Origin: Anoplopoma fimbria
Lineage: Eukaryota; Chordata; Actinopteri; Perciformes; Anoplopomatidae
Length of the DNA: 64,000 nt
Direction: 5' to 3'
NCBI RefSeq assembly: GCF_027596085.1
Contig: NC_072453.1
Location: 4,690,448 to 4,754,447 of the forward strand
The notes beneath the pieces were generated by a model that worked only from the letters and a program-made list of their open reading frames with translations, did not search any database and was not told where the DNA came from. This document shows positions 1 through 11,134 of this stretch, one piece after another (position 1 is the stretch's first letter; each line of letters starts with the position of its first letter). The position numbers and the translations under genes are program-made.

Positions 1-626
1 TGCAGACGTGGAAAGAGTACTAGAATATTTTCATCTTGTAAAAGTACTACTTTATAGAAATTTTACTCAAGTTTAACTGTGTCTATGATATACCTTTGAA
101 TTAAATAACATAAGCTACAAAATTAATTGCATTACATGTAAACTTAAAACATTTGAAACTGTAAGGGATGCGTCTTGAAATGTAGCGAAGTACTATATGT
201 GTGATGCTTAATTAAATGTAAAATTACTTTTTTTTAAAAAGACAAAAAAATAGCCTTGGAGTACACAAAAAACGACTTTTACAACTGTAATTCGTTATTT
301 CCACCTCTGAGAGATTGTTAAGTGTTTTTCTTTTTGAATTTGATGAAATGATTTTAGGTCTATTAGTTTTAATACTTGATATAATTTTAAAGGTGGCTTT
401 GCACAGGTGTGTTGATAATAAAGTATTTACAGCTTACCAAGGAAGGAGCTAAGCTGTCAGAAATTACTGATATCTCTGGCTGACAAATGACAAGTAGCAG
501 GCTGACATGAACGATTAGTCCCTCCCGGCTACATGTAATTATGGCATGTACAGTATGTACCCATGTGAATGCCGCATTACCCATGACTGTATTATAAGAA
601 CTAGAAATCAAACCCATATGGCATCA

Positions 627-840
627 ATGGGCCCTTTTCACAGCAGTCATTTTGGCATGCCATTGAAGGGTGAACACAGGTGTAATTAATAACATTAATC
701 ATGGCCCTGTTCCATTTAGGTTGGCAAGGGCCTTGGTATTGTGCATGCTGCCTCCCTCGAATGACTGTGACACCTTGAATAGAATGGCACCATAATTAAT
801 TTGATCAATTACACCTGTGTTTTACCCTAAGATGACATGT
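627..840. repeat. MITE-like element, right end decayed
   Basis: The left edge GGGCCCTTTTCACAGCAG is the same motif that forms both arms of the palindrome at 2903-2963, so it looks like the terminal repeat of a small non-autonomous DNA element. Inside it an inverted pair is visible: GGGTGAACACAGGTGTAATT at 668-687 against its near-complement at 807-827. The expected right outer arm is not preserved beyond about 840. I infer a MITE; the superfamily is unknown. Confidence 0.5.
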
Positions 841-2902
841 TTACTATTTACTGTTTTCACCATCTTGGTTTGAAATGTCATTAGTTTTGTAAATATTTGG
901 TAAAAATACAAAAGTGTGTGGTAATGATGGCGCTGGATGTAAAGAGGGTCACTAAAGATATTACATAAAACATTAATAATACAAATTTACAATATAAATA
1001 CAAAACCATGATAAGACTTATTATTGATCTTGTTGCTGTTTGCTGCCTGTATTACATTTTACAGGAGTTTTCTTATTTAATCGAAGTCTATGGGCAAAAT
1101 GCTTTTTGGCCTGCAAGGATTTTTTTGTTGCAGTTACGTTGTTGGCCAAAATGAGAGCAAGTATAATGACTTTGTGGGGGCTGATTATACTCCTACTGCA
1201 AAAAAATTACAACGAGACACATCTCATACTCCATCAACACAACATCCAGGGAACAAAGGTCTGCAGCAACCACCGGACGAACCCTTTCATTGACGTTACT
1301 CTAGTTCAGCACTGAAAAACATGTAGGAATTTGTTCTCGGCACCAAAGATGTCAACAAGAAAACAAAACCTGGCAGATGACCATTTAAAAAAACTTTACA
1401 AACACAGCGCACGCAGCAGCCAATGAGATTCCTTACATCTGTGCACTGTTAGCCTGTGTGTTGTGTGAAAGCCAGTGGCAGGGCCATATTCTCAGCTTTA
1501 ACTGCAGGGCAGAGCTCTGCGGCGAGCTGGGTAAGTATAGGGCACGGCAGCACCGTGCATTATCACATGGGTGTGGCTACGTGCTTGCTGCTCGAAAGAT
1601 GTTTTCAATTGTGGAGTAAAGAAGGCACGTAAAGTGCCAGGCATGCCTGCACAGGATAGTAGCTTATCTGTGTGACATGGGGAAGTTTGTGGGTAATAAT
1701 AAAAAACGGTGTTGCCAGTTCACAGCTGAGTCATTGCAGAGGGAAAAGGTGAGAGTAGCTGCTTCCATGAGACCCAACATGATGCCTCCCTGGTTTATCA
1801 AATTTACTGCAGGGCATTGTGGTTAAACAGTGGCCATTGTCTCTAATAAAACCTCAGTGTTTCTGGGTTGGTTGTTTACAGGAACCAAAAGCAACCGTTC
1901 ATTTGTGTTTATTTCTTGCCTGATTTTTTTAGATTTTTTATTGTATAAACTGTGAAGGGAAAAGCATCTTGGTTGAGAGAAAAACTTGAGTGGAACAAAT
2001 TAACGTCAGATGGTTCCTGCTTAGAGGAAACATTAGTTTTGCACTAAAACAAATATTTAGACTTTCATTGAGTCATTATAAATGTACTCTCTGTGTAATA
2101 GGATTTGGTGAAATCCATGAGGATCTGTGGATATGTGATGACAGCACGCTGATATGATCACATGCTTCCAGCTTTTTAGGCCCATTTATAGCATTGTGGT
2201 GTAACAATACAGGAGGAGATAAGGATTCAGGAGCGTCATGCAGTGTTGAGATGCAGACAAAAATCAGCTTATCTCTTGACATCTGACATCTCTGTTGCTA
2301 CAAGATCGAGAGAAGGAAGTGGTTGAAACAAAATGTTACTTTCAGCAAAACAATGGGACGCTTAGGAGTTAGTTCCTCTTGCAATACATTAATTTTAACA
2401 TTACAAAAGAAAGGTGAAGATTCCACTCTTCGGGAACTGGGAGCCATGGTTCGTGTAGTTCAGTGTTTCAAATCTCACTTTCTTAATCTCACATTTCTTT
2501 TTCAATCTCAATTTCTTACGAGAAGTCAGATACGATCAAGAACATGGGCAAACAGATAGCATGACTCTGTCCAGAGTTAAAAAATAAATTTAAAAAATCC
2601 CTCCATATCACCACTAATTGGCCGGTTATCTCACCTGGATGGAATCTGTCTCACACAAAGAAAGTTGTCACCAAACTCCCCCACACATCACCATTATTAA
2701 AGGCCAGCACCATTATACATGCAGGTTTTCTTTAAATCTGATCAGGTGATTCAATCCAAATAACAGCTACACCTTACACAGAATTAATCAAGAACACGTT
2801 AATTGGGGACCTTCATTTACTAAACTATGACAGATATGAGAGCAGTACAGATCTTCTCATCTGACTCTCAGCAATATAGCAAATTTATGCATTTTAGAAA
2901 CT

Positions 2903-2963
2903 ATAGGCCCTTTTCAAAGCAGCCATTTTGACATTTGAAATGGCTGCTGTGAAAAGGACCTAT
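2903..2963. repeat. Palindromic MITE remnant
   Basis: Two 26-bp arms (2903-2928 and 2938-2963) are inverted complements with two mismatches, separated by a 9-base loop. The arm sequence AGGCCCTTTTCAAAGCAGCC matches the outer edge of the element at 627, so this is probably a second copy reduced to its terminal repeats. Confidence 0.6.
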
Positions 2964-4305
2964 TCCTTTAACTGAAAAGTTTCACGTGGAGTAGGACAAA
3001 AAGTTAGGTCATAAAATAGCCAATATCCAAACACAGTACAGGTGACGTCGGGCTTTTTTAATGATAGCAGTGCTATCAGCTTAGCTGTGCTGAACTCCAC
3101 AGCAGTAAGCAATCAGCTCCTCTGATAGCTTATCTGGCAGCTGTAACTCAAGGCAATAAGGCCACCCTGTAAAATGTGCTGATCAGCTCTCCATTCCACT
3201 CACACAGGTTACGTGAGCACAGTATATATGTGTGTGTGTTCTCGCAAGCAGGCATCCCCTCGTTGACCCTCCATTTTCCTCTGCATCAAATTCAAACATT
3301 TAAGCCAAGAATCTTGGACCGCACGCTTCAGCTACCGAGCGATTTACTGCGCCGCGTATAGAGGATTTCCAAAACCATACGATTCCGTGATCTACAGTCA
3401 TGATGTCATTCATGCAACGAAAAGCTGGCCTATAATCATTCTGGTCCCTTCTTCTCTGCTATGAAATCCATGCAGGAGGACGATATATCAGAAGCTGGAC
3501 GCGGCTGTAAATATAGACACGCACCGCGCTGGTAGACCATCTGATAGGTAGTTAGCAGAACCCAAGGACAGAATAAAAAAATGACTAATGCCAGCATTGG
3601 TCTGGATGCCCAGCTTTCTAAAGTTATAACTTCGTCAACATGCCATAGAATCCTCCATTTGATTATTGGACGATTTAAGCTGTGGGAATCAATGGAGTGT
3701 GGAGCGTGAGGGCCTCAGGAAAACTTTGAAAACTAGTAAGTTCTTCAGCAGTCTCACCACAGAATTATACCTCTGTGAGCCTGAACCTGACCCACTGAGA
3801 GGGACAGGCAGCCTAAACAAACATGACCCCCTTAACCACTGCCACCACACAAAACAACACTTACTCACACACACATGCAAAGTCTGCTTTCAGAGCATAT
3901 CACAGTTCCAGGTCTGCAGCGGGGGCCAAGAGAAAAGCTCCTGATTAAATAGTTTTTGGAACGTGCGTCGCTCTGGCTCAGGGAGCTCAGCAGCTTTGAT
4001 CCCGGTCGCTGTGCTCGGCTGTTATCTGCTCTCGGGACTGAAGATAACGCGGTTAGACGGCGCTCAGAGACGATGTTTACAAACAGTCAGCGGCGCTGTC
4101 AACCGCGATGCAGACATGTTGACTAAGCATGAAGGGAAACCAGACGGTGATGATTGGGCGGATGTAGCTTCAACCTGGATGTGCTTCTACCTGCTGCTGC
4201 CAGACATGCCAGAAAGCAGTTTTTGTAAACTTTGAACCGGGGTATAGCTGGTCCTGCTTTTCATTTGTTGTCTATTAAAGGGTCAGTTCTAGCAAATTAC
4301 CTTAA

Positions 4306-4400
4306 AATAAGATAAGATAAGATAATCCTTTATTAGTCCCACAGCTGGGGACTATTTGCAGGATTACAGCAGCAAAGTGGATAGTGCAACAAGAGACATC
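4306..4400 (-). repeat. LINE 3' tail fragment
   Basis: Read on the minus strand, a unique segment (GGGACTAATAAAGGATTATC) runs into a short TTATC tandem tail. A unique 3' UTR ending in a pentamer tail is typical of fish LINEs that end in microsatellite-like repeats. Only about 95 bases remain and no coding part is present. Confidence 0.5.
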
Positions 4401-4540
4401 AGAACAAAACAGAACACATTACATTACATTTATTGTTTCTAATCATGGCTGTTCAAATATAGCCTTGGTTTTATTTACCCAGATTAGAATGGAGGTGAAT
4501 AGAAGTTCATTTGTAAAATGACGTTTAAAATCTCAAACAG

Positions 4541-4692
4541 TGGGGGAACCCTGTGGCCTCGGGGTTAAGGTGTCAACCATGAACCGCAACGCCTCCAGCT
4601 TGTGTCAGGCCAGGAAACTGCTTGTCATTACCAATCTTACTCTCCCTTACTTCCTGTCACCTGTCCTCTATTAACCTTCAAATGAAGGAATA
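4541..4692 (+). repeat. Degenerate SINE-like fragment
   Basis: The head TGGCCTCGGGGTTAAGGTGT resembles a decayed tRNA-like SINE head. It is followed by a C/T-rich body (CTCTCCCTTACTTCCTGTCA) and an A-rich AATAAAAT-containing end, an arrangement seen in a common fish SINE. It is strongly diverged, so the family is not assigned. Confidence 0.4.
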
Positions 4693-5119
4693 AAATACCC
4701 AACAAAATCATTTTGAAAACATGTTTTTCCAGAAGCAATGTCATGGTCTGTGTAATTCACAAAACAAACTATCGACAGTTCTCAGTGGAACTAAATGTAA
4801 AGGTGCTAAAATATATGGCTTTTTGATGTTTGGATGAGCACACATATAGATTTTCCACAAGCAATACATGAATCCTTACATTTAGAGTCTTGAATGCACA
4901 TTTGGTGTGTTTAAGTTTTTACACATTCTTAAAGCATCTAACATGATGCCGACTTGAAGTTGTTAAAGGCATAAGTATGCTTCAAATGAAGTGCTTGTTG
5001 GATTGTCAGGCAGCGTCTGAGACACATTCGACTTAGACAATCCAAGCAATTGGTAGACATCTAAGAAGAAAGGCAATAAGTCAGCAAACACCCTTGTTGC
5101 CTTCTAGCTCAAACCCCAT

Positions 5120-5306
5120 TTAAAGCTGAAAGGTGTCGATACCTCGCTGTCTGTGCCGCCCGCTCACCGACTTATTGAGCCGCAGCTCAATGCTCTGTAT
5201 CTCTGGGTATGATGCATGGCCATAGGTGTGTGGGGTCCGCGGAGACCTGACAGATGCCGCTGACATTGGGGACACAGGCGGACCCTGGTGAGCCGGGCGC
5301 TGCACT
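5120..5306 (-). CDS. Possible terminal coding exon, unidentified
   Basis: On the minus strand an open frame of about 62 codons follows a CCTGTAG acceptor at 5307-5308 and ends at a TAA at 5120-5122. Its composition is GC-rich and S/P/R-rich, unlike the AT-rich flanks, and the predicted C-terminus ends in residues DTFQL. I do not recognise the protein. No upstream partner exons were found between 5.3 and 11 kb, and the polypyrimidine tract before the acceptor is weak. It could be the last exon of a gene with long introns, or a chance open frame in a GC-rich island. Confidence 0.22.
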
Positions 5307-8300
5307 CTACAGGCATCACATGTCAGGACATCAAGATGGATGGTAGCGATTGTCTGTGTGTCCAGAGGATGGAGCATAATTTAGCCCAGATGCTAAGTGA
5401 CTCTTGTCCCACTGATGGACTGGTTAGCTGTCTGCGGGATGATGAGGATTGTAGACAGTTTATGATTAAACTTCTGACCACACAATCTTCACACAACATA
5501 CTTTTCAAATTTAAAGCTTTTGTTACCAGACTTACTTTCCTAAACTCAAGGCTAGCATTGCTTGAGCCCTGTTAATAAACAGCTACTGTTGTATTTGTTT
5601 AAAATGTCAATAACATTAACAGTTTAGGTGTCAAAATGTGTCAAATGTCACACAAATCTCCACAGATTTTACGCTTGTAGGTCATTTACGTGTCATTTGC
5701 AATAATACTACTAAGCCTGGGGAGAGAAAGAGGAGTACGAAAAGCAACAGAGTTTCCAGGGTGGCTTCAAACCAGAGATCTTGAGGCTATGCAAAGTGGA
5801 AGGAGATATTTGGGGTGCCAAGGGTTCCAAGTAAAAGTACCATTCATTTTTCCTCTAATCAGGTATGTGTCTCACAGATGGAGCTCTTCTACGGCTTGAT
5901 CGGCATATTGGCTCAAAATATTAACAACTGCGTCAGAAAAATCTGCTTCTTCCTTAAAAAGTCAAAGGTACAAGCATGTGTAAATAAGACTTTTCGGGGA
6001 GAATATAATTGCGACTCCCAATGTGCAAATATCTCGATTTCTGCTGAATTGATTTTTACCAATTGTTTTAAAATGAATTTCCTAAATTTATGGAAGTGCA
6101 AATAATATCAGTGGAGTAACTGCTTGAGGCCATAGAGCTTCAAGCAAAAGTAAGGACTGCTTAACAATTGAACAAACAAATAAAAAAAAAAACAAGTGGA
6201 AACATCTCTACTCCTTCTTTAGTGCTCTGTTCGAGGAGATCCGCTATCATACTGTCCCACTTGAAAGGTGAACTTGCATCCATTAAATTTCATTATGTTG
6301 CACCAATGTTCAACAATCACTCCTGGGGAAATTTATCACTCTATAAGCGGTACTTTGCTGACATCACAGACCCACCCTGTTGTTAATACACTAGCTGGCT
6401 GCCAAGAGCAGTTAACCATAATATAATTGCTTTAGTACGAAATGACATCACACGCCTTTGAGTGAATGAGCAAGTTGAGGCCTAAGATTGTCTTCCTGAG
6501 AGCACGACATTCAAACCACAGTTTCTGTTGGTGAGGGAGGGGCGGCCATTTCACAATAACAGTGAGATTTAACCAGGAAGGCCAGATTCTGTATACTAAT
6601 CCTAAAAAAAGGAGATTAGACTATCTTCCTGTAGGACAGGATACCACTAACATGCCCTGATGCTGGTGTGGTACAGCTTTCATTGTGTAGCAGCTGCCCC
6701 TATGAGTGGAGGCATTTACATGAATGTTTAATGGTTAAATTTAACTCTTAATCTAGATGTAGAGTATAGCGCTTCACTTTCCCATAACAAAACCATTGTC
6801 TCTGTGAGTGTGTGTTTGTGTGTGTTTTGGCACGACATCCTGCTCTAATATGGCCTAATAACCACCATGTCATCCACCTGTTTTTTGGCTCAGGGCTAGC
6901 AATGACTGATGGGGCAATTTTGAATAATCATCTTATCTGATCTGGAGCTCATGAGCTGAAACCCAAAGAAATTACGGACCATAAATGTGAAATGTCGTCT
7001 ATTCTGAAAAACCCTGGGGGTTTATCCACTTTGGGGAAAATGGTACAATGGAGGATTTTCAATGCACTTTCTCTAAAATAATGTTGATCAAGTCTGAACA
7101 AGTGTTTGTTTTGTACACCGAAGCATTTACTTTCATAGAATACACTCTTTTGGTTTCATTTACCCTTTCAATCATTTTGAAGTTGGGGATTTCTACCGGA
7201 ACTTTTAACATTTAATGGATCAGTACAGCAAAGAAAAGGAAAGGTGGGGTTCTTGAATGCAACAGTGCAAAGAAAATACCTTTTAGAAGATGCAGCTGTC
7301 CTCTGAATACCCTTTCCTTTTATAACATTGTGAAGGTAGCGCTTTCCCCCACTGAATCAAACATTAACCCTGTGTTTAAATTGTCTCAGGGCAGCCGGGT
7401 TAATGCAGTGCCTGTGTGACCCAACAGCGTAATGTCTTCCCTCTGAGGGGATTCACCATTAACCTCAAGTTCCCTGGTACAAAAAAGGTTTCTTGAATTT
7501 ACACTGCATTGAGAGAGGGCTTCTCCTCTGTTGATACTTTCATTTTATCATTGGAAAACACAAAGTGAAACCCAAAATGCTGCTTGGGTCTGAATATGAA
7601 TCATAAATTATCTATGTTTTCGTCTCATAGTTGGGCACATTTTACGAACTGCATGTCTGTTCAAACCAGTTTTGGTAGTTGTGGTCCAGACACATGACAC
7701 TTTGTTATTGCCAAAACACTCCTTTGAATTCTGGTTTTACTGGAAAATAGAATAGTGAAGCAATGAAAGAAAAACTACTATCATTTACCTATATCAACCT
7801 GAAAGGAGAATAATTGTTATTTTGATTAAGTATTTTCTTTAAACAGAGGACAATATTATGTAAATATAGTCAGATATCTAGTAAGGCAAAGAACGAATGA
7901 AAGAACAAAAAAGAAAACCATGAAAGGAATGGTTCAGTCTCTGAATTGAAAATTAAAAGTACGGCAACATTGGTGTGAATGAATCTTCTTCACCAAAGTA
8001 CAGAGCAGAGAAAAAAAAGGAGAGACTGGCCGAACATAATGCGGTTGGTGTGTACTGTACGTTGCCAGCCGGCCAACGGCTAATATCTGTAAAGTCTACC
8101 TATGTTTTGGACAAATACTTAAACTTTCCAACGGTCAGATATGTGGAGCATGCATGCTAACCCATGGTTACATTGGTCAACATTATACCTTCTTAACATA
8201 GTCATTATTGTGAGCATGTTAGAACTTTGACATTAGCTTTTAACTCAAAGCAACACGGTGCTCAAGTACAGCCTCACAGATCGGCTAGCATGGCTGTTAA

Positions 8301-9130
8301 ATATTAAAAACAATCAAAATAAATCCCTGTTTCTAGTCTTGTATTAAATAAAATGTGTTTTCATTGTATTCAATCTGAAGCTAGCCAGTTTCCCCAAGTT
8401 ATAGCAGGTTCAAAGGGGAGTAACATTATTCTGACATTACTCATTGAAAGTAGCTAACTAACATTAGTTCTTAAGTTAACCACTGCATTAAACCTTAAAA
8501 CTCAAAGAAGCCGATGCATATTTTGGTAAGCCTAGAACTAGTTTACATTAAAATATAATTTTACAGTGCTGCATTTTAGAACAAAAAAATTCCCACACAC
8601 TGTCTTCTTCACTTGCATATAAGTATATTCAGTCTCAACGTTTTGGTATGTAGACCTTCATCAGGTTACTTTTGTGCTGCATTTTGAAAATATTTTTATA
8701 TTTATAACATTTTGAGTCATATTTTACACAGCCTTTCTTTTCATCTGTTGTTACTTAAACTTGCGCGTATGTCCTTCTAAAGTAGCGGGTAAGTGGTTGC
8801 TCTGCATTAGGGTGATTTTTTTATTAGAAGCTGGAAAAAAACTAAAAATAAGTAGAAAGGATGAAGGAAAATGTAGAATGGGTGATGAGGGAAAGCTAAT
8901 GAGAGGAAAGACTGAAGTAACCTAGCATAAATGACAAATTAAAGTACAGTGTGTAGAAGTGTAAATTACGGCCAGAATGCATCAAACCTCAAAGACTGAT
9001 GGAACAGCGTAAAATGATCCAAGGGCTGCTTTTTTGCTTTAATTAGAGCTCACCTCACTTAACTGACGTAGCAATCACATTGTCATGTCCCTGTGTTTGC
9101 TTTATGTTTATCATACATAGCCACTCCTGT

Positions 9131-9236
9131 ACAGTTTGATGGGCAGAGCATAACCCCACCACTGCCAAGGTTGTGGGTTTGATTACTAGCGGGACCACCT
9201 ATGCTAAAAATGCACACACTCACAGTACAGCAAGGC
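9131..9236 (+). repeat. tRNA-derived SINE head fragment
   Basis: A box-B-like sequence, GTGGGTTTGATTACTAGCGG, lies in the expected place downstream of a decayed box-A region, followed by a short SINE body (ATGCTAAAAATGCACACACT). The LINE-derived tail is missing. This is a SINE copy, not a functional tRNA gene. Confidence 0.5.
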
Positions 9237-9597
9237 ATCTTGGGTGAAAACAACCACTGAAAGAATAAACTGCTGAGTGTTTGCCTGCCAAGACAACACA
9301 GGAAGAGATTTACTCAGCCATAGCAACCTCAATGCAAGGTCAGGCTTCTCCATCACACTGAGGGCTGAAATTCATTTGAATACCTCTGGCAGCGTGCAGA
9401 AGTGCAGTTGCATGTATGTGGAGTGGTGCTCCAGAATAATCAAATTGTTGATGCCGAGAGTTCAACGACCTCAACACATGTTATGATGACCTCTCATAAT
9501 TGCACACTACAAGAAGTGATGTTTTGAAAGAAAACATGCTTCAAACTTAACTTGTCTGTGGCGAGACCAATGAAATGAAGGACAGCTTGCGTCTTTT

Positions 9598-9614
9598 TGT
9601 GTGTGTGTGTTTTG

Positions 9615-9645
<31 letters not shown>
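9598..9645. repeat. (GT)n microsatellite
   Basis: GT repeat with one short interruption (TTTTGCC). A second shorter GT tract lies at about 9765-9790. Confidence 0.9.
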
Positions 9646-9650
<5 letters not shown>

Positions 9651-11002
9651 TGTATGTGAAGGTATCAATGCATGACATAACATCAGGTGAAAAGAGACGT
9701 GAGAGAATTGTCCAAGAGGAGTATGGCAGTCTGTGTTGTGATTAGCACGCATGTTTCTGTGATTGTGTGTGTGTGTGTGTATGTGTGTGTTAGGCTACTT
9801 CCTTTGTAATGATACCCCTCGGTCTCTCACCAGGCGGCCGGTCTACTCCTCTGAACCTCGGGGTCTTTGCCAACCCCCAGAGCCCAGAGAAAAAGGCCTG
9901 GAGCTGCACCACAGAGAGAGAGCCCGGGCCCATGTTAGCTATTGAAACAACCAACATTCATAATTAATGCACGACAACAAACACGGACAGTTTATGCTCA
10001 TAACAAGCAAGCTGCTACACCTGCAGGTACACCAAACACTGTACAAAAACAGATAGTATCACATATTGTTTACATCAGACTATCTGTGATCTAGCAGGAT
10101 GATAGCTCCATCTAGAGGTCAGTTTGAGGAACATCAGTTTCTCTTCTTGTGCCTTATATTTTGTTCTTAAGTTATAATTACTGATATAGTGGCATTTCAC
10201 TGTTATAGTCAGTGGAAGTAGAGCTAATTTTAGAGGAATAGGAACTTCAACAACTTAACATGGTGTTGTATTCAACCTGGGTAGTTTAATCTATTACAGT
10301 GCATCATGTTTCTTATGTTCATATGTTTGGAATGTAAAATCTTAATTCATAAATAAACTATTGCTATCAGATAAATGTGATAAAGTAAAAAGTATTTTAT
10401 TTCCCTTTGAATTGTTTTGAACTAGAAGTATAAAACTACATTAATAGAAATATACAAGTACAGTACAGTACAGTACTTGACGTACCTTCACTGAAAATAA
10501 TGACATGACAAAAATCTATTAAACTATTATTTATTGTTTGTTCCTCATCAATATCATGTAACAAGCAGTCATCAAAATGTTTTGCATTTGTCCACTGAAC
10601 TCTTGGCTCTAGGTGAATTTTTCAAAGTAAAATGCAAATATAGAAAAGTTCTAAAGTTCAAAAAAATCTTGAAATAAACACACAAAACAGATACTAAAAG
10701 AGTGGACTGATGTGAGCTTCTCCAGTGCATAGATAATACGGTTACATTTACCCTTAGGAGGTAATTAGGAGTAATTGATAGCAGCAATATCATGTAAAAT
10801 TAAACAGATAGTGAAAAACCAAGCAAAAATTCATAATTTCTTAATAAGATAATGTGCATCTACTGATATGATTTAAATTTTAAAATGTATTATCATCGAG
10901 TTAAAATGTATTTAAGTATGAGGTATTTGAGGAATGTAACTTTTTTTTGTAAAGGAATATTTGCAGATGTGAGGTCCGGTCACTTTGTCACAGGCTGGTC
11001 AT

Positions 11003-11065
11003 AGATTCTTCAGTGGACAGGACGTCCCTCTCAGGCCTTTTCCCCGTCCACGTCACACACTGACC
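11003..11065 (-). promoter_or_regulatory. SECIS element in msrb1 3' UTR
   Basis: About 80 bases past the msrb1 stop, minus-strand RNA folds into a selenocysteine insertion element. The non-Watson-Crick core is UGAC (11052-11055) facing UGAA. Between them lies a helix of about 10 bp (GTGGACGGGG against its partner around 11014-11024). The conserved unpaired run AAAA opens the apical loop 10 nt above the core. A 3-bp mini-stem (CCT/AGG) in the loop suggests a form-2 SECIS. By family knowledge SBP2 binds here and recruits Sec-tRNA so the in-frame TGA at 11962-11964 is read as selenocysteine. The fold was made by hand. Confidence 0.85.
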
Positions 11066-11134
11066 CGACCTGTTCACTGGTCCTGGACTGAGCCGCAGTT
11101 ACAGCAGCCGGAGTAGAAACTCATACCTCGCTCT

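Larger units (their letters stand above)
1..5119. other. Gene-poor intergenic DNA
   Basis: No exon or RNA gene could be supported on either strand. All open frames are under 100 codons, without recognisable protein similarity or convincing splice sites. The stretch 3480-4240 is more GC-rich than its surroundings and contains a 90-codon open frame at 3963-4235, but its composition and lack of flanking splice signals argue against coding. Recognisable old repeats inside this interval are listed separately. Confidence 0.6.
5307..11002. other. Intergenic DNA downstream of msrb1
   Basis: No gene was supported. The interval is AT-rich and contains a SINE fragment near 9.13 kb, CA/GT microsatellites at 9.6 and 9.77 kb, and a short GTACA tandem run near 10.45 kb. 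A segment near 8.59-8.66 kb (CTCAACGTTTTGGTATGTAG, then TTCATCAGG) resembles a repeat motif common in fish. The end nearest msrb1 probably includes that gene's 3' UTR. Confidence 0.5.

Noticed and set aside
3963..4235. 90-codon plus-strand frame with a hydrophobic start
   Set aside because: No splice signals, homology or second exon; GC-rich patch only.
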